In this document: positions 23,868 through 34,000 of the stretch, in pieces
Layout: each line of letters starts with the position of its first letter
Numbering within the stretch: the stretch's first letter is position 1
Source: Rostrohypoxylon terebratum
Taxonomy: Eukaryota > Ascomycota > Sordariomycetes > Xylariales > Hypoxylaceae
Direction of reading: 5' to 3'
DNA: 64,000 nt
NCBI GenBank assembly: GCA_022497145.1
Contig: MU385858.1
Location: 620,001 to 684,000, forward strand
Made by a program: the position numbers and the translations under genes
Notes under the pieces: model-generated
Databases searched by the model: none
The model's input: only the letters and a program-made list of their open reading frames with translations
What the model was told of the DNA's origin: nothing

Positions 23868-24803
23868 ATGTGTAACGGAAATCAGACAGAGATGGCCTGC
23901 GGCCACGTCCTAACTCACTACTCTCAGCGCTGTGAGAAAGGCCGACCGAAGCCGTGCTCAGAGCTGAAACTCGATACTCCACGCCAACACCTTGTAGATT
24001 CGTGTGCCCAATGCGACCCAGAATTCCGGAAAAGCAAACTCAGTCGCGATCAAAAGAACCGCCACGATGAGCTCGTCACGCAGTTGATAGAAGACAAGCG
24101 TGTAAATGAGTCAAAAGAGGCGCGAAGGCTACTGGAGTGCATGCAAAAACTGCGTCTGACAATGAACCACAAGATCGGCGAAGTGAAGACCGCGGGCTTT
24201 TCTGAAGACGTTGAGTTTCCAGGTTCCAGTAAACACAGTATGGCGCCGAGAACTACGAGTAAGTGGATTAACGGTAAGTGCGTTTGGTCAGATGAAGATC
24301 TACAGAGGGCACGGAGTCTCCGGAATAGGGAGATGGCTCCTAGCAGAACTTCTACTACAGAAGCATTCGTTGAGTCAGCTGAATCCACACCCCTAGGTCC
24401 GCCACGGCTGCGTGCGACCAAGAAGGAATACTTCAACCGGCTTCCGGAAGAGATAGAGCAATCCCCGATCTCGGGACCTCCCCGACTTCGTACTAACAAG
24501 TCCTACTCCGGTCCACGGGAAAATGTAGTTATTTTCGAAGAATCTGAAGAACAGCAAGCGCTGCGGCCTAAACCCTCTCTCCGACGAACTAGGAAGGTCG
24601 CCAGTGGGCTCAAGCGCAGCAAGTTTCCGGGCGCGGAATCTGACATCACTGTGAAGTCTACCAGACCTAATGTACACATCACGCTGAATGCTGAACCAGA
24701 ATCGGATGAAGATATGTGGTTGTTGTTGGCCGAAAGACCAAGACCTCCAATTTCGATAGGGAGTGGATCTGTGTGTAGTTTTAGAGATCGGATGTTGAAG
24801 TAG
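23868..24803 (+). CDS. Unrecognised protein with Cys-rich N-terminus
   Basis: A 311-aa, single-exon gene. The ATG at 23868 is chosen because it begins the Cys-rich segment; the frame is open upstream but has no other ATG nearby. The first 55 residues carry CGH...C...C...CAQC spacing (MACGHVLTHYSQRC, then DSCAQCDPE), a layout that could bind zinc. A charged helical segment follows (about 60-110). The rest looks disordered and contains two imperfect copies of a motif, LGPPRLRATKKEYF and SGPPRLRTNKSYSG. The C-terminus has an acidic patch, ESDEDMWLLL. I know of no function. Many Pezizomycotina have small proteins with a similar Cys/His start, but I cannot name a family. It converges on the next gene with 101 bp between stop codons. 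Confidence 0.7.
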   Translation: MCNGNQTEMACGHVLTHYSQRCEKGRPKPCSELKLDTPRQHLVDSCAQCDPEFRKSKLSRDQKNRHDELVTQLIEDKRVNESKEARRLLECMQKLRLTMNHKIGEVKTAGFSEDVEFPGSSKHSMAPRTTSKWINGKCVWSDEDLQRARSLRNREMAPSRTSTTEAFVESAESTPLGPPRLRATKKEYFNRLPEEIEQSPISGPPRLRTNKSYSGPRENVVIFEESEEQQALRPKPSLRRTRKVASGLKRSKFPGAESDITVKSTRPNVHITLNAEPESDEDMWLLLAERPRPPISIGSGSVCSFRDRMLK

Positions 24804-24904
24804 TTTGGTAGAATAGTAGAGCATAGAATATTTTTGTACTCCTCGTAATTATGCGAATCCCTTCTTTTTGACGTGAAATGTAGCTTTTTTCTCAAGTAAC
24901 CTGA

Positions 24905-26527
24905 TTATTCTTCGGGGTTGAAGCCATCTGGGAAGTCTACCTGTCCGAGACGGTCCGCTATGTCCGACAGCTTCGTAACTACCTCTCCCTTTGAGTCAGA
25001 ACCACTTTGACCGCCATTTTCTTGTATTGCTTTCTTAGCCTTAGTGTACTCTTTGACGCGCGATGTAGCCAGCCTTCCTGCTCTTCGTCTATCAGTAGGA
25101 CATCGTAGAAGCGGGACCTGAATTATGGCGGCAAAGACATCGAAGACTTTCTCTACGGATACATTGTGTCTCTTAGCAACTTCTTCAAAGGGGAACTTCT
25201 CCTGGCAAGTCTCTGCAACATCTACGATCAAGTTCGGCGAAGGTTTGCGGTAGGTTGGTTGAATAAGGGATGCTGGTGGCTTCATTGGGTTCGATGTTAT
25301 AGGGGATTCATTAGTTGGTGTTGTTTTTATTGCTGGCGCTGATCCAGGTACTAGTGGTGACGTTGGTGGCGGCGGTGACTGCAGGAAAGACTGAAGCTTA
25401 TCATCTGACTGCTCAAGGCTCGGTGGAGGATTTATTTCCTGGTGAGTCTGGTTTATTTGCACTGGGCCAATCATATGAGATGGAAGAGCAGCAAGATTGC
25501 TCCCAGGCATTGGCATCATGACTTGTGGCAAGCATGAATTAAAGCCATGCAGGTTATTATGGCCCATTGTCGGATGGCAGCGTTGACCATACGGTATGTG
25601 GTATGCCATCTGTGGGATCATGTGATGCGGCATATTGTGATGTAGCAGAGAGTACCCCTGAGTCTGAGCGATATTTGCATGCTGTCGCATCCTGAGGCAG
25701 ACTTGACACGGATGCTTCGCTGGGTCAACTTGGTGAACATTGTAAGCAATTTTCTTTGATGAGGAAGCTTTGGGATCCTTCGATATCTCGGCTTTTGGTA
25801 GAGAGGGTGGCGGCATCGCTGGATTCCCCAGTTCCGTCTCTTTTGGAGATACAAGTAAAGGGGGAGAAACGGCACCGATGCGATTGGATGGTGGGTTCAG
25901 AACGTGAAGCTCATCAGTTATCGAATTAGGAGTCATAAAGTTTGGAGCAGGGGTTCTTGGCTCAACGGAACCCTCGCTGGTTGACGTATGTGGCGTGCAT
26001 GCTGAACCGATTCTAGAGTCTCCAGAGGCATATTTGTTGGTATTGACGTCGAGCCTCGCTGGTTCTATTGATTGCGGGAGCTGCTTTGGTGAAAGTTCTG
26101 GTGGGCTAGGAGGTCTTGGTTTACGGAAAGGTTGGTTGAAGACGAATTTTTCTAACACTGGGAGTGACACCCCCCTTAGGGCAGAAGTGAGTTCCATGAC
26201 ATTGATATCTGAAGGGAGCCCGACCATGCCAGTACTAATTCGCCTGTCTGAGTCTCTAAACCCAGTAGGTGGGATAGCAATAGGCAGTGTAGGAGGGTTA
26301 TGGACCATGTGTATATTATGCTGATGGGCCATGTATTCTGGCATACTACCAGTAACCTTTTGCCGTTTCACAGGCTGAGATGATATAAACTGAATATCAT
26401 CATCGTCATCTGGTCGTTTCGAAGGCACGGCTGACTTGGGACTTGTAGCAAATGAAGGATGTTCGCCAGAACATCCCTTACTACTAGGTGAGTGATTGGT
26501 TATCTGAGGTCGAAGACTTGCAGACAT
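24905..26527 (-). CDS. Unrecognised, mostly disordered protein with conserved-looking C-terminal helical region
   Basis: A single exon of 540 aa. The N-terminal 430 residues are rich in Pro, Ser, His and Met and look disordered. They include a basic, possibly nuclear-targeting stretch (QPVKRQKV) and one Cys pair, HPCQVCLRMRQH, which could be half of a metal site. Residues about 435-500 are different: PNLIVDVAETCQEKFPFEE followed by VAKRHNVSVEKVFDVFAAI resembles a helix-turn-helix-like unit, then a basic RRRAGRLA segment. The pattern of a long disordered lead and a short basic helical domain suggests a DNA- or chromatin-associated protein, which is inference. The ATG at 26527 is the first in frame. 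It is divergent from CSN6. Confidence 0.7.
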   Translation of the reverse strand: MSASLRPQITNHSPSSKGCSGEHPSFATSPKSAVPSKRPDDDDDIQFISSQPVKRQKVTGSMPEYMAHQHNIHMVHNPPTLPIAIPPTGFRDSDRRISTGMVGLPSDINVMELTSALRGVSLPVLEKFVFNQPFRKPRPPSPPELSPKQLPQSIEPARLDVNTNKYASGDSRIGSACTPHTSTSEGSVEPRTPAPNFMTPNSITDELHVLNPPSNRIGAVSPPLLVSPKETELGNPAMPPPSLPKAEISKDPKASSSKKIAYNVHQVDPAKHPCQVCLRMRQHANIAQTQGYSLLHHNMPHHMIPQMAYHIPYGQRCHPTMGHNNLHGFNSCLPQVMMPMPGSNLAALPSHMIGPVQINQTHQEINPPPSLEQSDDKLQSFLQSPPPPTSPLVPGSAPAIKTTPTNESPITSNPMKPPASLIQPTYRKPSPNLIVDVAETCQEKFPFEEVAKRHNVSVEKVFDVFAAIIQVPLLRCPTDRRRAGRLATSRVKEYTKAKKAIQENGGQSGSDSKGEVVTKLSDIADRLGQVDFPDGFNPEE

Positions 26528-27497
26528 TGCGAGCAGTGTGATTTGGTCGTAAGTCTACAATTGACTGGAGCGACTAGAACGGGCAACTTGCCATGATAAT
26601 TTGAAAGTCCAATCAACGGGAGGACGGGATAGGTAGCCTGAGTATTTGTACGTACAAGAACTCTTCAACGTTGAAACTACAGACATAAATGACAGAAACC
26701 AAGACACCAAAAAACCATAGGATTCTCAAAGATGGAGAGAACCTGAACTGTGCAGAATCTTATATTGTCTCTTTCAGGGGTAAATAGTAGAACTGGAGAG
26801 CAATGAGAGAGGACAAATACTACTTGCGCTCAAGCATTGGAAACCACCAAACGATGTGAACAATGAAATGCTGAATTTGATTGAACACATCTTCACAAGA
26901 ACCGTTAAGGGAAGAATTGCTATGACAATTCTCGATAGACAACAGAATTTGGTTTGAGGTAAACATCTCAGTGTTGAAATTATTACCTAATAACGATATA
27001 TCAATAGTAGAAAATTCAAGGACCTGATTATTAAAGTATGGATAAATATTACCAGATGAGTATTAATAAGTGAACTTCGAGAGGATGTCGAAATTATTAG
27101 ACATAGAATATTTTGGTAAGTGGTAAGTTGAAGATATCGTGATGGGAAACACGCCGGATTTGAGTGGAGACTTATTACTTCAAAACTAAAGATACTTAGT
27201 ACTTAGGTACGTACCTCTAAGATCGGACTAAGAGAAATCTCATCGATAAGACGCCCAGGCCAGAATTAAGCCACAAAACATCGGACCCACAAGGACCACC
27301 GCGGGGCATTCAAGAAGGTACAATCGGTGACGGCAGCTAGGCAGCTAGGATCTACCCAGGCCCACGGTTACTTGCTGTAGCCTTGCCAATTACTCTATGC
27401 TCTGTCAAACAAACTTCTTCCTAAACAACAATAACTTTGGTGCACATATTTCTTTCATCTTGCACCTCACATTTCAGTCTCTATCGGCGTCCACAAA
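26528..27497. promoter_or_regulatory. Divergent promoter region upstream of CSN6
   Basis: 970 bp between the start codons of the disordered-protein gene (-) and CSN6 (+). It contains TTGTACGTACAA at 26646-26657, a second type of palindrome sharing the GTACGTAC core, and AGGTACGTACCT at 27205-27216. Otherwise AT-rich with no gene visible. Confidence 0.5.
27205..27216. repeat. 12-bp palindrome AGGTACGTACCT, copy 2
   Basis: Identical to the copies at 10750 and 59583. It lies 281 bp upstream of the CSN6 start codon. Confidence 0.6.
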
Positions 27498-28790
27498 ATG
27501 GGTTCAGCGGATTCAAACCCGCTGCTATCCTCGCAGAAGTCTTCGGACTCTGGATTACAGGCTATTCTCCATCCTCTCGTTCTTCTCACAATCTCCGATT
27601 ACATCACGAGACACACCCTGAGAGCGCAGCGAGGCCCTATGGTCGGCGCACTCTTAGGACAGCAGAATGGACGGGATATTACCATCGAGCATGCATTCGA
27701 GTGTGCAACTAAAGTTGATGAGTCTGGTAACATTGTGTTGCTGAATGGCTGGTTTGACATGCGATTAGATCAGAGTGAGTCCCAGGGCCATCCACCATTA
27801 TTTCTAAATTACTTAGGTACAGCTACTAATGGTAATGGTCAATCTACAGTGAGGCAAGTTCACAAGTCACCCCAACTCGAGCTTGTCGGCTGGTATACAG
27901 TATTGCCCAAGAGCGGTCCAACTCCAAATATACTCCCCATTCATCAGCACCTCCTCAAGGAGAAGAACGAATCATCCCTCCTGCTCGCATTTCACCCAGA
28001 AGAATCCATGGAGCACTCGGCAGGTAGTAAGCTGCCCTTGACCATCTATGAATCTGACTATGAAGCGGATGAACCGAAAGCAGACCAGGGTGAAGATAAG
28101 GAGATGCGAGATGGCGACCCACCTTTGAAGTTGAAGTTCAGAGAACTACCCTACTCGGTTGAAACAGGCGAGGCAGAGATGATCAGCATGGATTTCGTGG
28201 CTCGCGGTGCTGGAAATGCGACAGTCGTCGAGAAGAAGACGAGTTCTAAGACAACAGCTGAAGCGAATCCAAAGGGCAAGCAACCTCTTAAGGCTGGCGG
28301 AGCCGGAGACGCAGGTCAGGAAGAACCCGCAGATTACGTGCTAGAGACAGAGGACGAGGAGATGATAGCAGCGCTCAACGCCAAAACAAATGCTATCAAG
28401 ATGTTACAATCCCGAGTTAACCTCCTAACAACATACCTCGAGCGGCTTCCCCCCTCGTATCTTTCCCCCAATAACGCGACAAACCTCTCCCCGGCGCAAT
28501 ACACGACCCCTTCGCATACTATTCTCCGATCTATCCAGGCAATTATCAGCCGAATGTCGCTTATCGTACCGTCCGACAAACAGGCGTATGAGCAAGAGAT
28601 ACTAAGTGAAGCAAACGACGTACATTTGATGGAGCTCTTGGACAACGTGATGGAGAGCATTACCGAAGCTAGAGATACCGGAAAGAAGTACGGCATCGTG
28701 GAAAGTGCTAGGTCTCAGGCCAAAAAACACGAACCTGTCAATTTCGGCTCTTTCCACAACTTCCTCAGCACCGGAGACCTCGCCATCTAG
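27498..28790 (+). CDS. CSN6: COP9 signalosome complex subunit 6
   Basis: CSN6 is the non-catalytic MPN-domain subunit that pairs with CSN5 in the COP9 signalosome, which removes NEDD8 from cullins and in filamentous fungi affects development. Two exons, 27498-27774 and 27850-28790, give 405 aa. The intron (27775-27849) has a GTGAGT donor, a CTAAT branch and a CAG acceptor, but is 75 nt long without a stop, so the unspliced frame also stays open (430 aa). Splicing is preferred because it joins WFDMRLDQ to MRQVHKSPQLELVGWY, restoring the MPN-domain continuity expected of the family. The MPN fold covers about residues 25-170; as expected for CSN6 it lacks the JAMM zinc ligands. A charged linker and a C-terminal helical bundle (about 270-405) follow. 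Confidence 0.85.
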   Translation: MGSADSNPLLSSQKSSDSGLQAILHPLVLLTISDYITRHTLRAQRGPMVGALLGQQNGRDITIEHAFECATKVDESGNIVLLNGWFDMRLDQSESQGHPPLFLNYLGTATNGNGQSTVRQVHKSPQLELVGWYTVLPKSGPTPNILPIHQHLLKEKNESSLLLAFHPEESMEHSAGSKLPLTIYESDYEADEPKADQGEDKEMRDGDPPLKLKFRELPYSVETGEAEMISMDFVARGAGNATVVEKKTSSKTTAEANPKGKQPLKAGGAGDAGQEEPADYVLETEDEEMIAALNAKTNAIKMLQSRVNLLTTYLERLPPSYLSPNNATNLSPAQYTTPSHTILRSIQAIISRMSLIVPSDKQAYEQEILSEANDVHLMELLDNVMESITEARDTGKKYGIVESARSQAKKHEPVNFGSFHNFLSTGDLAI

Positions 28791-29582
28791 AAGCGGCGAG
28801 GAACGGGCAAGGATTTGTAGATTCGAGATATGGAACCCTTCGCAGCATAAGAGTTTCCCTGCATTTGCAAGGCGAAAGAGGCGTTTAAGAGGATAAGTCA
28901 AGCAAGTTCGTCGCGGATTGTGTTTATCGACAACCGCACAAAGCTATGACCGGGGTACGGTTAATATCAACAGGGCTCTAAATGCTGAAAAGTCATGAGC
29001 TATACGATAATGAATTGACTGATTCATAAACATCGAAATTTACTAAAGCTGCCTAGATAAAGAGGTATGCTACGTGATAACCGCTTGCTTGCATCATGGT
29101 ATGATCCTTTAATTCCGGGCAATTGTTTTGGTAGATGAAATAAATACCCGAATGACAATATTAACGACAGAGGATCTGCACCTAATGCGAATGCCATAAA
29201 ATCCAGCTTCCTGCCACATCAGCCGGCCTGAAGGGCTTCGGTCTACCTAGTCTCATGCATCGCTATGGTGAGGAATGGAAAGCATACCTAACAGAATGGG
29301 GGGTGAATAATTAGAAAAATAATATGGATTAACCAGCGAACCGCTGTCAAGTTTGCGTCTCGGTCTCAATTCGCAGCGGTACTTTTCATTACCGGGCATC
29401 CGTGCCGTTCACAAAAACTATGCTTCCCCGAATCATCGATGCAGTGCCACCCGAATCTTTATGCTTTTCTTCGTCAATGTTCTATACTATTGTTAAGAAA
29501 TTGTGGGAAGGGGTCGTCGTGAGAAGGGTTCTCAAGATCTTGACGTTGGCTTGTATGTCGCAGGTCATGGAATAGAAGAGTG
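28791..29582. other. Convergent intergenic region
   Basis: 790 bp between the 3' ends of CSN6 and the polyol dehydrogenase gene. AT-rich; no coding frame, repeat or RNA gene seen. Confidence 0.5.
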
Positions 29583-31048
29583 CTAAACCTCGATAACGAC
29601 TTTCAGTACGAGGTTACCATCTTCGTCAGCAGTCTTGCTGGCAAGTTCGAAGGCTTGTTTCGCTGCGCCCAGGCCTTTGAATTTGTGTGTTACCATGTCG
29701 TCAAGGTCTGGGAAAGCAAAGCCCACCCCACCACGTCCCTGGGCAGAGAGCAACCTAACACCAGTTTCATAGGTATTTGCATATCGGAAAATTCCCAGGA
29801 TATCCACCTCCCTCAGGTGTGCAGCAGACATCGGGAGAGTCTGTATTGGTGTACCCATACCAACCATGACGACCTTGCCACCAGGCCGAGTAGCATACAA
29901 GCTCGTGTGCATACATGCCTCCTTGCCGGTGCACTCGAACGTTACATCAACACCCTCATCTTCGTCGTCGCCCTGCAAATTAGGTGGTAGCTTCGATAAG
30001 GAGAGTATGTCGGATGCTAGGTTCTTAGCACTAACAAGTTGTCCATGAATGGTGTTGGGATATAAGCTCGCAGGCGTCATAGCACCAGGTTCCAATGGAG
30101 TAGAACTTCCAGAATTCGTGAAGATGGACGAGTTACTAGAAGGCGTATGTGACGGTTGAGGAACGACAAACCCGTGGGTGGCGAAGCCCTTCTTCACGGC
30201 ATAGTTCACACGCCCGGCGTCTACGTCAGTAATAGTGACAGATGTGCAGCCTGACTGTCGTGCCATCGCAGCAGTCAGAAGACCTACTGTCCCAGCGCCT
30301 ATGACAAGAGCCGTAGAGCCCGGTGCCGGACTCGCACGGTTTATGGCATGGATAGCAACAGAGAGCGGCTCAAGAAGAGCAGCAGCTTCGAATGAGACAT
30401 GCTCGGGGAGTCTAGGACAGATACATTTTAGCAATAGCTATACGAAGGGGATTACCGAGCGTATCATACTTATGGCACCAGTTGGCCGGATGATTTATTC
30501 TCTCCTGGAGAGTTCCCTGGTAGTGAGGGACACTCTTGGCGCTACTCCTGAATCGCATTCTCTTGCAGAGGTTATACCTGCCTTTTCTGCAGATACCACA
30601 TTGGCCACATGGGACGCCAACCTCTAAAGCAACCCGGTCCCCGACTTTGAACCCATGGACTTGGGTCCCGAGAGCTATGACCGTGCCGGACGATTCATGG
30701 CCTAGGGAGAGTGGGGCACAAGCGCATAAATCTCCATTGGCAAATTTCTTGTAATAGGATACATCTGAGCCGCAGATACCCGTGGATCTGACAGCAATTT
30801 GTAGCTCACCAGGACCGGGCTCTTCGATATCCCTAACTTCCTATTAAGTTAAAGTTAATCACCTATATAAAAACGGCAGGATATAGAGATCGTCGATTCG
30901 ATACAACCTTTTGATCGCGAGAAAGAGGAGGACTTACCAATCGAAGATCTCGAGGTCCATGCAAGACCGAAGCATTGACCTTGTTCGGATGTTTCGAGTA
31001 GATGGGTAACTGCATTGACGCGATATCTGTCATTGCGGAGGGCGCCAT
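29583..31048 (-). CDS. Zinc-dependent polyol dehydrogenase (sorbitol/xylitol/arabinitol type)
   Basis: A medium-chain dehydrogenase that oxidises a sugar alcohol to a ketose with NAD+. Exons in transcription order are 31048-30938, 30840-30470 and 30411-29583, giving 436 aa. Catalytic-zinc ligands are Cys 60 (GICGSD), His 85-Glu 86 (GHE) and the Glu of LEPLSV near 175. Structural-zinc cysteines are 115, 118, 121 and 129. The Rossmann motif GAGTVG is at 199-204, and Asp 223 (TITDVD) fits NAD preference. Odd: between about 240 and 315 there is a polar, Ser/Pro/Thr-rich insertion plus an acidic GDDEDEG patch inside the cofactor domain, making the protein some 70 residues longer than typical relatives. 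The exact substrate cannot be told from sequence. Confidence 0.88.
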
Positions 31049-34000
31049 TGTCAAGTAGTGACGTCTAGTAGCGCGGGATGAAGTGGGATATAGACTGAGG
31101 ACCGAGGTTGATAAATTCTTTAGATGTTTTAGACTACGGATCGATATTGGAGCGTGGAGGATAGTGGTAGATTTGGGGGGTGACTGGCAAGGGAGTTTGA
31201 GCTGCAAAGGGCAGGTCGCTTGTTAGCTCGCGGGATGATATGAGATTATGAAGAAGAAAACTCAAGCCAAGCTGACGTGCCTTGATTCTCCTGACCAGAA
31301 ATATACCCGAATATAGGAGGTAAGAATGCGTGATAGAGATGTGAAGGTAAGAGTACGGTACCCCAAATTCGCGAGGACCCCCACTCCCTTATGTATCTGA
31401 GTATGGGGAAATGCTAGACAGACTACATGTGTAAGTAGGTATATGTTGACTATTGCCATGGCGAATCCTGGGATCGGAGCAGATACAAGGGTCCATAGAC
31501 TTGCAAAGTATTCTGTGAATTTTCCCAGGTCCAGTCAAAGACCAACAGGTTATCTTGAGAGGTATAGAGGGAACTTCATAATCTCGGGAAATCATATGCA
31601 AGAAGCTAGCGATGATGCTACAATGTCAAATGTCAAGTCTGGTAACGAGTGCCGCCAGGGGTCTCGCAATGGGTGTGTGTAGTTGCAGACAATCTGTCTT
31701 GCAAGTTTCGTACCTATACATCCTATGCCAACGGTACTTGAAGACAAGGCTGGTGAGCCAAGACGTGGTATCACACGTACGTATAGAACATCACTATACG
31801 GGTTTAAGATTGGATCGTAAATTTCGCCCTGCTTTGAATGGAAACGCCTATTGCTCTTCAACCCGTATAAGACGGCAATTAGGCAGGTTCCGCCAACATG
31901 ATAACGCAATGACGGCTTCATCAGAAGGACGGGTGGTGTTGGCAATAGTACGACCGAGTACCCGCTCTGTTTAGGGCCTCTTTATGCGGCGGTTCGGAAA
32001 TATTTCCCAAGCGCGGCATTAGGTTGATATTAAAGTAGTAAAGGCTTCGGATCATAGACTGGATACTCCTTAGGCAGGTCCTCTTTGGACGGTTATGGAA
32101 TCGAAAATAACTCCACAAACGCTGCACCTAGAAACTAGATCATGCGTTGGTCCAGACGCGACTGGCCAAAAGTGACGGGAGATATTTCGCCGTCATTTTT
32201 GATATTACTTAGGTCCTGGGTCCTAGGTCCTAAATTTCGTGAGGAGACCATATAATAGATCGAAAAGAGGTTGAGGGAAGACCCTGAAATGTTGTGTGAT
32301 ATGAACCTGGACATGTACAAGGGTCATGATTTCCCAAACATACGGGAATGCTCATCTAGTCATGCAACTCGCCAGAATTGGGTATGTTTTTTGCAACCTG
32401 TCAGGGAGCTGAGAAGTGGACGTGAGATGTCGAGGAAGGAAAATGGAATTTCAGAGCGGGGTCCTGGTTTTCCTAATTTGGACATCATTTTTTGGAAGCT
32501 TGGGCTGGGGAACTTGAGCACCATGTATTTTATATCTTCTTTGTGTAAAATTGCATACAAAATCTTGATTTTAGGATCGTAGATACTTAAGCCATGGGTA
32601 CCCACCTTCACATAATACACGCCACAGCTAAAGCCCCTTGGAGCTGAGACCTGGAAAGAACCTTTTAACTTGCTCAGCCTGTGAAACGCCAAAGTTAACC
32701 TTGAAGAGTGGAATTGGTGCTATCTGGAATCCTGGATACCTCTAAGGTCCTAGGTACCTCCGTTCCTAATTGGGGTTTTATTACGACTTCGAAACTCAAG
32801 AAAAACAAAAATCCATCACTTCGACAGCGTCATTAAAGAAGTCTCGCATTACCCATTCGACAATAGGACCCGCCTCTACGAGCCTGGGCACAATCATTCT
32901 CATCAGTATCGCTGTCAATTATTAGCCTAGAAGAACATTATCATTCTGCGAGCTCGTCTATGCAGTCTTTCTCCGAAGATTCATTTTGCCGTGACCCCCA
33001 GTTCCGTGGCAGACCTTTTGCACATGGCGATAGGGATGGCAGCAAACGACCATCATGGAACAGCCTAGTGCTACATAACTTATTGTTGGTACATACCTGG
33101 TGCCAACAAGCACAATAAGGACAGGACTGAGGACTGAGGTTGTTCGCAGAATGGATCTACCTGTCGATAACGACACGACTGAATTTTTGTTCTTGGCGCA
33201 ATCAACACCTGGCTTTTAAGCATACCTCGAGGTTTGATTAATGTCCAATGGATCTTCTACCTATCGGAATCCGTAGCACCATTACCGTATGCCTGAGTGT
33301 CGTCAGCTAGATTGTTTTCCGCCGGCACGGCATCGATAGATTGCGCCCTCGATGGCGCTTTTAGGTCCGGTCGTACGACAGGATTTATCTTTCACATGTC
33401 TCATCCGGTTTCCTGCAGGACCAAAAACACACCAAATAATATTATGATTTTCGACACTCTCCTTGCAGCGAGAGAGGCTGTAGAGTTCCTTTGCATCCTA
33501 TTGGGGATCGATCAACCCCTAGAACGCCAATATCACAACGTATTTGAAACTCATTCGGAGCCGTGGCCGGACTTCCTGTATTCCAGCAATGATCAACTGC
33601 CTACTATTAGTGCTGGGTGATGCCGTATTAGATCTACGTATCGATTGACGGGATCTTACCCACACCTCAGAGCGCACCCAATCGAGCTTTATCAACAATT
33701 ACCACGGAAGCCGGAATGTTTCTTCCTTTACTACACACCTAGGACCTAGGTAGTAGTGTTCAGTTAGAAGCACGCATGTTGCCATACATACTTCATTAGT
33801 CTTGTACTATGAGTGATGAAATGGACCCCTTCCCCGTTCTGAGGGGTCCCGCCCCGCTGGTCAGAATTGGAGAAATTGGAGATCACACCTCGAACCTTCA
33901 ACAGATATAACTTGAGCATATCCTGAGATTGGTCTAGACTCAGGACCACATCGCCTTTTATCCTGTTTTCCGAAGAAGCTAAAATTCTTACAAGCTATCT

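Noticed and set aside
32360..32692. 110-codon open frame on the minus strand
   Set aside because: No ATG start (begins with TTG), a competing plus-strand frame of similar length, and no recognisable motif.
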